The notes beneath the pieces were generated by a model that saw nothing but the letters and a program-made list of their open reading frames with translations, was not told the DNA's origin and did not search any database. Source: Brachionus manjavacas (Eukaryota; Rotifera; Eurotatoria; Ploima; Brachionidae). Taken from it: 64,000 nt of DNA. The stretch is taken from assembly GCA_019054805.1 (NCBI GenBank), contig JAHQIY010000001.1:10120501-10184500 (forward strand), given 5' to 3'. Shown here in pieces: positions 50,751-60,113 of this stretch. How positions within the stretch are numbered: position 1 is the first letter of the stretch; each line of letters opens with the position of its first letter. The position numbers were made by a program, and so were the translations under genes.

Positions 50751-53006
50751 ATGAATGGACTTCCTTTTCTCCCGGGAAATACTTTTAGAGACCCAACTGT
50801 AAATTTTAATCTAGTTTTAAACAAAAATTTAATTAATTCATCGTTTAGAAACAAAACTATCACATTACTCAGACATTAGGCTTTAGAAATGGTCATCGCA
50901 TACCAAAACATCCCGAGTATGGACCAGGTAGTGACCGGTTGAACTTCAATCAATTAAACGAGAACGAATTAGCCTTGCTAGAAAACTACAAGCCATCGCT
51001 AATCTATGGTCGTGCCAAACCAGAGGCTCCAGATAACTTTGTTCCAGCAACTGTAGCTTATGACAAAAAAGTGCTTACAATAACAAAAGATTTTAAAAAA
51101 AAAATAATAGTATTAATTTTTCTAAAAGGTACTGAGATTCTTTGGATATTTCAAACAGACGGTGTATGAAAGTCCAAGCGAGTTCTTTAGAGTCAGACCT
51201 GTGACAATTCTGTACTATTTAGAAGACGATTCAATGCAAATATTCGAAGATCCTGTTGAAAATTCAGGAATTCCTCAAGTGAATTTTATTCTAAATTTAA
51301 TTAATTAAAAAAATTTAATTTTATCTTTAAAAGGGGAAATTAATTCGTAGACACAAATTTCCTAAAAATGACCAAGGTCAAACTTTTAGCTGGAAAGATC
51401 TTAACCTTGGAGAAAATCTATCTATTTACGGTCATACTTTCCGTATTTGCAATTGTGACGAATTTACCACGGTATATAAAAAAAAAATTTATTTAAAATA
51501 TATTTATTTTATCCTAAGAAATGGCTGGAGAGCGAAGGTATCATAGTGAATCCACCCGAGTCGATTCCAAGAGATCCATACATTGAATCACGTAAAAAAG
51601 CCAGCGAATTAAAGACTTACAAGACAAAATCAGACTTTGATAAGCTGAGACAATTTATAGAAATGGATCGCAAGGTATTGAGATTTTATGCAGTCTGGGA
51701 CGATAGAGCAAATTCTTTCGGCGAGCTGAGACCATTTATAATTCATTATTATCTGGTTGATGACACTATGGAAGTCCGTGAAGTTCACAAACCAAACGAT
51801 GGACGCGATCCTTTTCCAGTATTGATCAGACGCCAAAAAATTCCAAAAAATCGCTACAATGTTAAGTCAACTTTTGCTTCGATTTATTTAGAGCTTTCTG
51901 ATGAAGAAGTCAAGCAGTATTTGAGACCACATGACCTAGGAATGGGTCAAGTGGTCAACATTTTCGGCCGTAATTTCACAATTTATGACATGGACAATTT
52001 TACCAAAGCGTTTTATTATCAAAATTTGGGAGTTACTGACTTCGCGCCGATAAGAGATGAAAATGTTCTGGGCAAACCGAGTCAACCGTATTCGAAAATG
52101 GAAATTCCTCCATATAATGGCTATGGATCACTGGAGGATTCGTTGCAAAATTGCTTGCATTTGGTTCCCGAGCCGCCCAAGAAAGACTACATTAAGCTTT
52201 TAGAAAATCAGCACAAGGTTTTGAGATATGAAGCTCTAATGGAAACAACTAAACTTGAAGACAAGGGCAGGAAATTCATCATTTCCTACCGATTATCGGA
52301 TGATTCGATAGGAGTTTATGAGCCGCCCATGAGAAATTCAGGTGTTATTGGTGGAAAATTTTTGGAATTTAGCCGAGTGGCAAAACCTGGCAGCACTCTT
52401 GATACTCCCAAGTTTTATGGACCTCAAGATTTTTACATAGGCGCTTTGATCAACATATTCAAGCATAAATTTAGAATTGTAGGAGCTGATTTGTTTGTTC
52501 TTAGATTTGCCGAAGAGCATGCCGATCAATTCCCAGCGCAGACTTTAGAATCATTACGAGCTCATTTGGGAGAAATAACAGGCAGAGTGGACGCCAAAGA
52601 CCGCGGAACCATAAACATAAAGAGAAGGTCTTTTGATTTTATTTTATAATAAAATGAGCTAAAATTTTATTTTTTTAGACCAGGTGATTTCGAAAGAATT
52701 TACAACGAGATCAAGAATAAACTAAAAGCTAGCCGAATCACTAATAGCGAGGACTTGAGACAAATGTTCTTGAAGTATGATGCAGATAGAACTGGTTATA
52801 TTAGCAAAGAAAATATCAAGGATTTATTCAGAAAAGTATCGCTTCCATTAGATGATGATATTATAGATAATGTATTATTTTTTTTCAATTAATTAATTAC
52901 AAAAAATCAAAACTAGATCTATTTTTTATTCTAGATGATGAGAGAAGCAGGCTCAAACGATAGTGGAAGCATTAATTTATACAATTTTGTAAAGTTCTTT
53001 GAATAA
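50751..53006 (+). CDS. EFHC1: EF-hand domain-containing protein 1 (myoclonin, ciliary microtubule inner protein)
   Basis: Axonemal protein bound inside doublet microtubules of motile cilia. Seven exons, 50751-50798, 50849-51070, 51129-51278, 51334-51471, 51519-52627, 52679-52871 and 52935-53006, phases consistent, 643 aa (human 640). The N-terminus MNGLPFLPGNTFRDPT matches the family start. Three DM10 domains follow in order, at about 85-190 (YYLEDDSMQIFE), 230-350 (YYLVDDTMEVREVH) and 405-510 (YRLSDDSIGVYEPP), each with the typical (E/V/S)DD core. The C-terminal EF-hand pair reads DADRTGYISKEN and a weaker SNDSGSINLYNF. EFHC1 and NEK1 together indicate a ciliated animal. Introns are 47-57 bp. 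Confidence 0.96.
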
Positions 53007-53327
53007 GAGAATTTAAATCTTCTTTTATAGTGAAATGTTTTACTTTAATTAAATATCTTAATAATTTTAATAAAAATAAAATTTAATGTCAAAAATAATT
53101 AATTTTTTTGTTCACATTTATTCATTTTTATTTGCTTGAAAGAGTGATTAAATTTAATAAATTTTTCAAAGACAATTTTAAAAGCCTCTCTCAATTGCAA
53201 AGCTATAAAAATTGTAGATGTCCTTTCGAATTTATGTAGGCTAACTCTAAAATATAGGTAAAATATTTTAATTGAACTTAAGCAAGTTATAATTTATTTC
53301 GAAAAAAAAAATTAATTTTTTTTAAAA
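53007..53327. other. Spacer
   Basis: 321 bp between EFHC1 and the claudin-like gene, same strand; no feature seen beyond the needed 3' end and promoter. Confidence 0.4.
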
Positions 53328-54153
53328 ATGAATGAGACACGATCACCAAAGCTTTTCATCGGTACCGGACTTGTATTTGGAGTAGGTTCGATGCTATGCA
53401 ACATTTTAGGCTTTTCTACGCCTTATTGGCTCCAGGTGTGGCCTAGAGTTGGCGACACTTCTTTCAAAAACTTAGGTCTATGGCAAGTTTGCATCGCTGG
53501 ATTCAGGAATCCAAAAGACTTATGGGGAAAGGTTTATTACGGGTGTTGGTGGATATTCGCCCGTGAATATGACCGTCTTAGACAAGACGGTATTCTTCTA
53601 CCACGTAATCAAAAGAAAAATATAAAAATTTCTAAAAAATAATCATCTTGTTTTTTAGCCTGGTTCCAAGCTGTTCAAACAATGGCCACTTTTTCTTTCA
53701 TTATTAACTGTATAATGATGATATTTTTGGTTATTGTAGTGACCACAAATTTTAGAGCATCGGTCAAATTTCTTGTTACTACAGCTACGCTTGGAGCATT
53801 TACATGTTTTTTTTCATTAATTGCTGTAATTATTTTTGGAGTTGCCACTGATACTTATAGACCCTTGGACAAACAAACCGGGCTGGGGTTGGACATATTT
53901 TCCGATCGAGGCAAATGGATGCCAAGACCAGAGTATACATTCTTGTCTTGGTCGTATATTTGTGAGGTTTTCTGTGCTATTTTTGCTCTAGTTTCAAGTA
54001 AAAAAAAAAGTAAAAATTAATAATTAAAAGTCTAAATTATTTATTTTTCTAGGTGTCATACTATTTTTTGAAAGCCATTTCATTAGAAAAGCTAAGATTT
54101 TGTACGAGAAACAAAGTTTGCGTACATCAGTTAAATCAATGTCACAGATATGA
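53328..54153 (+). CDS. Claudin-superfamily four-transmembrane protein
   Basis: Three exons, 53328-53604, 53659-53997 and 54053-54153 (both introns phase 1), give 238 aa. Four membrane segments are visible: LFIGTGLVFGVGSMLCNILG, then MATFSFIINCIMMIFLVIVV, VTTATLGAFTCFFSLIAVII and the last across the second intron (WSYICEVFCAIFALVSS...VILFF). The first extracellular loop has the claudin signature: W (PYWLQVWP), then NLGLWQVC and a second Cys (YYGCWWIF), matching W-GLW-C-C. The cytoplasmic tail is short and basic and ends SMSQI, a possible PDZ ligand. Function is likely in septate-type junctions or as a channel accessory; whether it belongs to claudins proper, clc-like or PMP22/LHFPL groups cannot be settled by eye. 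Confidence 0.82.
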
Positions 54154-54252
54154 TCACAATTACACAATTTCTTTGTAAAATTTTTTTAGATCTAATTTTT
54201 ATTTAGAATTTAAATGTATTTTTAATTCAATAAACTCTTATTAATCAAATTT

Positions 54253-54262
54253 AAAAAAAAAA
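54253..54262 (-). terminator. RNA polymerase III terminator of tRNA-Val
   Basis: A run of ten T on the minus strand starts immediately after the discriminator base. Confidence 0.8.
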
Positions 54263-54335
54263 TGATCGCACCAAGGATCGAACTTGGGACCTCCTGTGTG
54301 TTAGACAGATGTGATAACCACTACACCATGCGATC
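54263..54335 (-). tRNA. trnV-AAC: tRNA-Val (anticodon AAC)
   Basis: Minus-strand cloverleaf. The 7-bp acceptor stem GATCGCA/TGCGATC pairs perfectly, with discriminator A. The D arm holds the A box TGGTGTAGTGG, the anticodon loop is CTAACAC (anticodon AAC, reading Val), and the T arm is CCAAG-TTCGATC-CTTGG, containing the B box. No intron. Ten T residues follow directly (54,253-54,262 on the plus strand as A), a strong RNA polymerase III terminator. The anticodon stem TCTGT/ACAGG closes with one mispair-prone T-G end. The gene lies between two convergent genes. Confidence 0.95.
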
Positions 54336-54403
54336 TTGCTTTGGTTTAATATTAAATTAGGCTTTTTAATTAGTATCTAGATTAAAAATTTTATTCAAAA
54401 ATA

Positions 54404-55165
54404 TCAATCAATTTGAATTAACAATAGATCATTTTCTTCAAGTTCTACAGGTTTTAATTTTGAACTGGATAATTTTTTGAAAGAATTTAACTCTTTATCA
54501 AGAGCACTTAACTTTTCTCCTTTTTTCATTACGTAAATAAAATAATGGAACGTATCACCAATTGGAAAAAGTTGGATTGACCAGTTAAACTTATCAAATG
54601 CATATAATGGCTTTCTGAAATGAGGCTGAGCGAAAGTTATTGATATAAAAACTCCTCCATTTTTTAATATTCTCGAAACTTGTTCCAAAATTTTCTGCAT
54701 TTTGATCATATTTTCTTGACTCATACTCCAAGGATCCCTTTCATCTACTAGTAGCGCATCTAATGTTCCTTTTTCAATGACACAATCAAAAGAATTGTCT
54801 TCAAATTCAAGGTTATTGATATCCATCACCAGCCAACTCATTTTATCCAACGAATGGTATTTGCTTTTCATTGCTTCTATAAGAACAGGTGAATAGTCAG
54901 TGTTGACTATGTTGGTAAAATTATCCAAGTATAGTTCTTCACTCATTCTGCTATTTCCGCATCCTTAACATAATTGATAGTTATTTGACAAAATTGATTC
55001 ACTAATTTTTTTGATACCCAAAGTCAAAATTTTATCACTAGGACGAACTATTGAATGAATAACATCTTTAAATTTGCTATAGTCTCCAAACCATTCATAA
55101 TGGTCTTCTTCTTTATATCTTTCATTCCAATAATCCAATGATTTGTATCGTGAGTTACTTTCCAT
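54404..55165 (-). CDS. EEF1AKMT4: EEF1A lysine methyltransferase 4
   Basis: SAM-dependent methyltransferase that in mammals methylates Lys36 of elongation factor eEF1A. Two exons, 55165-55018 and 54963-54404 (phase 1, 54-bp intron), give 235 aa. The start MESNSRYKSLDYWNERY and WFGDYSKF match the family. Motif I (ILTLGCGNS) is split by the intron inside the glycine. VNTDYSP (motif II region), MDINNLEFEDNSFDCVIEKG (motif III) and TLDALLVDERDPW are nearly identical to the human protein. HFRKPLYA and FHYFIYVMKKG follow. A Lys/Glu-rich tail ends the protein. It converges with the claudin-like gene across the tRNA. Confidence 0.93.
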
Positions 55166-55726
55166 TTTAATTATTTAAAAAATTAAATAATTTTTAAACT
55201 TATTTCTGAGTATTACAAAGAAAGCAAAATGCCTTATTTTTGTCTTAAAATAATGAGAAAAAAACAAGTGGCTGATCAAAATATTTTGGGATTTTGATTT
55301 TACCCTAAAAAAATTTATTTAAACCCAAATGTAAAATTAAAATTATATTTCTATCATAAACCGTAAGTGGACATATTCATATCGAGTCTAATATTTCTTT
55401 CCGAATTATGAAGAGTATTTTTAATAAATTATATTATCTGATTTAAATTTAAAAAATTATCATGATCAGCATTACGGTTTATGATTTGAGAAACTACAAA
55501 AAAACACAAAATAAAATTTCAATTCAATTGTATATTTAAATTTATTTTTCTTAGTGGGCATTTTTCAATTTTATGAGCTTTAAATGTAATAAAAAAAATG
55601 TAAGATAAAAGAATTGAACTTGCATAAAAAATAGGAGATAAATCTCAATCAAAGTTACCAATTATGTCTATTAGATTACAAAATCTTATCAGTTTCTCTC
55701 ATTTCTGTAATTTTCCTTTTATTGCG
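55166..55726. other. Spacer with a 133-bp TIR repeat
   Basis: 55,353-55,485 is bounded by ATCATAAACCGTAA and its reverse complement. The inside shares words with 58,943-59,100 (see findings). No gene. Confidence 0.45.
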
Positions 55727-55813
55727 TAGTGTGCTATCATAGGCGATCTCCTAGTAGACCGCCTCCGCAAGCTTGCTTGCCGTAGCTTATTATTATTATT
55801 ATTATTATTATTA
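55727..55813 (+). mobile_element. 3' end of a non-LTR retrotransposon with (ATT)n tail
   Basis: GTGTGCTATCATAGGCGATC...CCGCAAGCTTGCTTGC followed by an ATT repeat matches the 3' terminus of the minus-strand element at 40,784-40,866. Only about 70 bp of body remains, a very short 5'-truncated insertion. Confidence 0.8.
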
Positions 55814-56601
55814 AATGAGAAAATAAGGAACAAGACATAAAAATCATAAATGCATACTTAGATTTAGGAGTTCGAAAAATTTTAGTGTAACTTTAAGAGA
55901 ACTCAACTTTAATGCTCCAAAAAATAAATTTAACAAAAATCGTTTTCCAAACATCCAAAAATTTTTGCATTTTTTTTGAAAACAAAAAGATTGTTTTCAT
56001 AATTGGAAAATTTTTAATGAAAGCCATTTCGAAGGTTTTTAAATTTTTAAATTCAAAACTTTACAAAAACTAAATTTACATTTTTTAATCATTTTTATCT
56101 AAAAAAATTAAAAACTAGCATCGAATAAAATCCTTAAATCATTAAAATTAAAAAAAAAATTACAATTTTTAAATTTTACGTAATTTAAAAAAAAATTGGA
56201 TAATATAATTTAGACAGGTTAAAACAAAAAACTTTTTATTAAAACAAAGAAATAAGTTCTTAATATTGTTTGTAATGAGTTACTAAAATATTTCAAAATT
56301 TATTTGAGAAATTCGAAAAATAGAAATGACGCCACCTTTGTAAGATGTAAAATCAATTCGAACTATAATAAATCAAACTTGATTTTAAAATAAATATAAA
56401 ACGAAGAAAAATATGTAATTTTAAATTTATTTAAAATTTTTTAAATAAAACTGTAAATTTTTATATCTACAATTTAAATAAAGTATAAATCAACAATAAA
56501 TAATTTTTCATCATTTAATATTTAAATAAATGATACATTTACATATTTCTATATTATTTGGTAGGATCTATGACTGAACTGAGGGAAAAAATATGTCATG
56601 T
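55814..56601. other. Spacer
   Basis: A+T-rich with no feature seen; includes the DET1 3' flank (minus strand). Confidence 0.4.
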
Positions 56602-58599
56602 TCAGATTAAATTATTTTTACTATATACATGAAAATTAACATTATATTCGGTGGTTGCGCGTTGAACCGAAACACAAAACGGTTCGCGTGGGTGCCAAAT
56701 GAACGCCACTAATCTCTTAAACGAAAGATGACTTTGCGGATTTGCCTGATTATTTTGTAAGCCGGGATACAATCGAAAACACGACCGGCCCGTTTCACGC
56801 ATATTAAATTTTATCACCTGGTCTCCAATGGGCTTTGGCCGCTCTAAATTGGAAATCAACTTTTCATCATAACTAAATAAACTGTGATCCAAATAAGGCG
56901 TTGTGGTAAACGATTGCGAACTAATGGGCAATTGGGACAGCAAAGATTTGGTCATTTCGTTAGTGGTATTTGTTTTCAGAATCATTTTAATATGCCGAAT
57001 GAGCAGCTGGTTTGCATATAGATTATTCGATGGTAATGTATGAAAGTTAAATGAACTGCCATAGGGTTCGTGTTCATTCTGAGTGCTGAATCCGTCCAAG
57101 GCCGACAGCGAAAAATAGTCTTGCAAATTTTCGTAAATTTTGAGCATTTCTGAAGAAGTGTTTTTGAGTATGTTCAGCACAGTTGCTGTCTTGGTATCGT
57201 AAAGGACAAAAAAAAACGGTACTGCACTTTCATTTAGAATTACTGGTATATTGGTGACTGTGGTGGTTGTTTGAGTTTCGGATGATGTACTAGCAGAACT
57301 AGTGGGGTTTGAAGCTGAATTTTGAGCCACCGAAGTGGCACTTGTCTGAGGGTTTGATGACGTATTTAAGTTCGAAACTCGATTTGTTATCACAATACTA
57401 CTCTTCTGGGTTACCATATGGTCAATATTTCCGTATTTGATCAGCAAAAACCGATCATCCAACAGCTGCATTTTGTACATACGCAGTTTTAAGATATCAT
57501 TGAAATTTAAGTAAAACTGGCTTAGGGTATTTGTCTCCAGAGCTTCTTTGTAAAAAAAAGAGATAATTCTTTGCTTAAGTCCAGTGAAACTAGCTTCACA
57601 GTATCCTTTGGTGCTAGGTATGGAGGCAAATTTTTGTCTTCGATTAATTCGCAAGCTTTCCGAGTATGGAGTGCCGCGCATCTTAAACGAGTACTGACTG
57701 CTAATCGGTCTTTGGATGTAATCCAAATCGTCCGAGAAACAAAATCTACCAATTTGCTTTGCCAAAACAAACTTGTAAGATGCATTCCGTTCGTTTGTTA
57801 GAGTTGGCATCAGGTAATAAATGTGAATGGTCTGATTTTGTTGAGACAAAATTGCCAACATGTTTTTGTACAAGCTCAAAGATTGATTGTGTGTTAGATT
57901 GATTTTGTCTGCGGTAAATGTTATTTTGTCACAGAGGACAGCGCGGTTTATGTCGACCAAATAGATGGTATAGTTTTCCATGGTGTTGTAGTGAATTGCC
58001 TCGTTGTTTGTTGCTATTTGGTCATAGCTTGGCAAGTTTTCCTCATTGACAAACACTGACGAGGCCACTATTAAATAGGAGTTTTTGTAAAACAGGGCGC
58101 ACTCTCTGTGAATAAGCTCATTGTTCTCGGTTAGTCTTAGATTAGCAGTTTCTTTGAAAAAAATGTCAAATGACTTTTGCCTAAATTGATCGGAATCGAA
58201 GTCGTTCAGATCTGTTTTATCTTGGGCAAATTTTGAGTTTAATTTTTGAAGTTGTTCAAGGCCGGCCGAAGAACCATTGAACGAAAAAACCTGGATGCCA
58301 TTCAAGTGCTGGTTAAATGCGATTATGTAGCGGCCGTCGGGCGAAAACCGACGCAGAAAACAATTGGGCATGCGAACATTCAGAATGGTGTAATTTGGAT
58401 ATATTGATAGGTAGACTCTTTTCATTTGGTTAAATTTTGTTTTTTCGTGTCTGTTTGAGTGATTGCTGAATGTGTTGGTAATGAACAAGGTACATGAATA
58501 TGTTCCGAGCTCTCGGCCGAACAAATTGTGCACCAAGTTAATCGGCGTACGTTTTCTCAGGTTCAGCTCTTTGAACAAATCGAATTCGTAGCTCATCAT
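56602..58599 (-). CDS. DET1: DET1 homolog, CUL4-DDB1 ubiquitin-ligase adaptor
   Basis: Component of the DDB1-DET1-DDA1 module of CUL4 ubiquitin ligases, acting with COP1 to destroy transcription factors such as c-Jun. Intronless, 665 aa (human 550). Conserved blocks include FPNF-like IYPNYTILNVR, CFLRRFSPDGRYIIAFNQH, ECALFYKNSYLIVASS, LSLYKNMLAILSQQNQTIHIY, IGRFCFSDDL, LRMYKMQLLDDRFLLIKYG, LLSQLPISSQSFTTTPYLDH, LFSYDEKLISNLERPK and a C-terminus with RLVAFIWHPREPFCVSVQR. A Ser/Thr/Asn/Gln-rich insertion (about residues 405-450, e.g. SASNPTSSASTSSETQTTTT) accounts for part of the extra length. The Met-Met start lies close to the family's basic N-terminal segment. Confidence 0.96.
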   Translation of the reverse strand: MMSYEFDLFKELNLRKRTPINLVHNLFGRELGTYSCTLFITNTFSNHSNRHEKTKFNQMKRVYLSIYPNYTILNVRMPNCFLRRFSPDGRYIIAFNQHLNGIQVFSFNGSSAGLEQLQKLNSKFAQDKTDLNDFDSDQFRQKSFDIFFKETANLRLTENNELIHRECALFYKNSYLIVASSVFVNEENLPSYDQIATNNEAIHYNTMENYTIYLVDINRAVLCDKITFTADKINLTHNQSLSLYKNMLAILSQQNQTIHIYYLMPTLTNERNASYKFVLAKQIGRFCFSDDLDYIQRPISSQYSFKMRGTPYSESLRINRRQKFASIPSTKGYCEASFTGLKQRIISFFYKEALETNTLSQFYLNFNDILKLRMYKMQLLDDRFLLIKYGNIDHMVTQKSSIVITNRVSNLNTSSNPQTSATSVAQNSASNPTSSASTSSETQTTTTVTNIPVILNESAVPFFFVLYDTKTATVLNILKNTSSEMLKIYENLQDYFSLSALDGFSTQNEHEPYGSSFNFHTLPSNNLYANQLLIRHIKMILKTNTTNEMTKSLLSQLPISSQSFTTTPYLDHSLFSYDEKLISNLERPKPIGDQVIKFNMRETGRSCFRLYPGLQNNQANPQSHLSFKRLVAFIWHPREPFCVSVQRATTEYNVNFHVYSKNNLI

Positions 58600-59490
58600 T
58601 TATTGATACAAATATTGACTATCAAAAACTGTTGAATTTTTCTTAAAGTACATTACAAATGTTTTAATAAATTAATTTATTAACTATTTTTAAAATTAAG
58701 TTAACAAACGAAAAAATAACTTTTTTTTTTGGATATTGAAACTTTGCGACAATTATGACCAGGGCTTTTAAAGAAGAAAATTGATTTTGAATTTTATTTA
58801 GTTTATGAATTTCGATATTTTTTAATTTCAAATTTTAAAAACAATTTTTTTCCTTTGATTTTAAATATTCTGTTGAGAAATTTTTCATTTTTTATTTTGG
58901 CAGATAATTTTTGAACAAATGTGATGATCGTACTCTGTTCATTGTGGACATTCATTCATTTCGAGTCTAATAACCTCCACTAAGCTTAATTATTTTTTGT
59001 CAAAATTCAGCTTGTGAATTTTTTCCTATTTATGAAGAGAATTTTTTTAGTATCTTTTTTCTGATTCTTAAATATTAAAAATTATTAAATGATTTGGGGA
59101 GCTAAACCATAGTTGGAAAAAATTTTAATTCCAAAGCTAAGTCAAAAACCACAACAATAAATTAATATCAATCAAAGATTTTGGAAATTTTGAAAATATG
59201 TGCATCTAAACTTTTAAGTACATGGCAAATGCAAAATTAAAATTTTAATATAAAAATAATATCAGTCTTTTCAAACTAAACTGATTTATGAAAAATAAAA
59301 ATGCAAACGAAACTTAAAAGCAAATCTTTAAACTCAAAATAAAGCTGTGTGTATAGAAAAAAATTAGAAAAAATTTGTATGCATTCACTGAAATACTTGG
59401 TTTAAATTAAAAACGGCATGGTCGTGATATAGTTTTTGAACAAACTTAGAAAATTTTTATTTAACTATGCAAAATTTAGCCCGGCAATGC
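58600..59490. other. Spacer between DET1 and RPS20
   Basis: Divergent genes; no coding frame. 58,943-59,100 is related to the repeat at 55,353-55,485. Confidence 0.4.
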
Positions 59491-59499
59491 ATAAAAAGG
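59491..59499 (+). promoter_or_regulatory. TATA-like box of RPS20
   Basis: ATAAAAAGG about 160 bp before the ATG, followed by a pyrimidine-rich stretch (CATCCATCTTTCTATTTTGCC, 59,524-59,544) where transcription of a ribosomal-protein gene could start. A T-rich tract ending in AG at about 59,615 before the ATG-bearing exon suggests a 5' UTR intron. Positional inference only. Confidence 0.3.
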
Positions 59500-59649
59500 C
59501 AGTCACATTTGCCGAATTTAATTTCATCCATCTTTCTATTTTGCCTCTATGAACAAATTTTTTTTTTTTATTAAAAATGTATCGATGAATTGATCTATTG
59601 ATTTTGTCTTTTTAGATAAGCTTATCAAGCTACCTGGATACAAATAATA

Positions 59650-60113
59650 ATGGTAAATTAAATTATTTTTAAACCAAAGCAGTTTTTGTTCAAAATATTT
59701 TTAGTCTTATCAAAAAGAGGGAAAACAAGCCGAAGAGCAAACTTCGATTCATCGTATCAGAATTACATTGACAAGCACCAATGTAAAAAGTCTTGAGAAA
59801 GTATGCTCAGATTTGATCGATGGAGCCAAAAAGAAGGAACTAAAAGTCTTTGGTCCAGTTAGAATGCCAACCAAAGTTTTGAGAATTACCACTCGTAAAA
59901 CTCCGTGTGGTGAGGGTTCAAAGACTTGGGATAGATACCAAATGCGCATTCACAAACGTGTCATTGATTTGAGAAGTCCGTCGGAAGTTGTTAGACAAAT
60001 TGTAATAATTTTTTTCTATTAAGTTAGTAATTTTATTAACATTTATTTTTTCCTAGACTTCTATCAGTATTGAGCCAGGTGTCGAAGTCGAAGTAATCAT
60101 CGCTGACAATTAA
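59650..60113 (+). CDS. RPS20: Small ribosomal subunit protein uS10 (RPS20)
   Basis: Ribosomal protein of the 40S head. Coding exons: the ATG alone (59,650-59,652) at the end of a 5' exon, then 59,705-60,001 and 60,057-60,113; 118 aa (human 119). The match is strong: [59 protein letters not shown] and the C-terminal [17 protein letters not shown]. The short N-terminal tail ([14 protein letters not shown]) is variable in this family. The donor site overlaps the codon after ATG (ATG|GTAAAT), so exon 1 contributes only Met. Introns are 52 and 55 bp. Confidence 0.96.
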
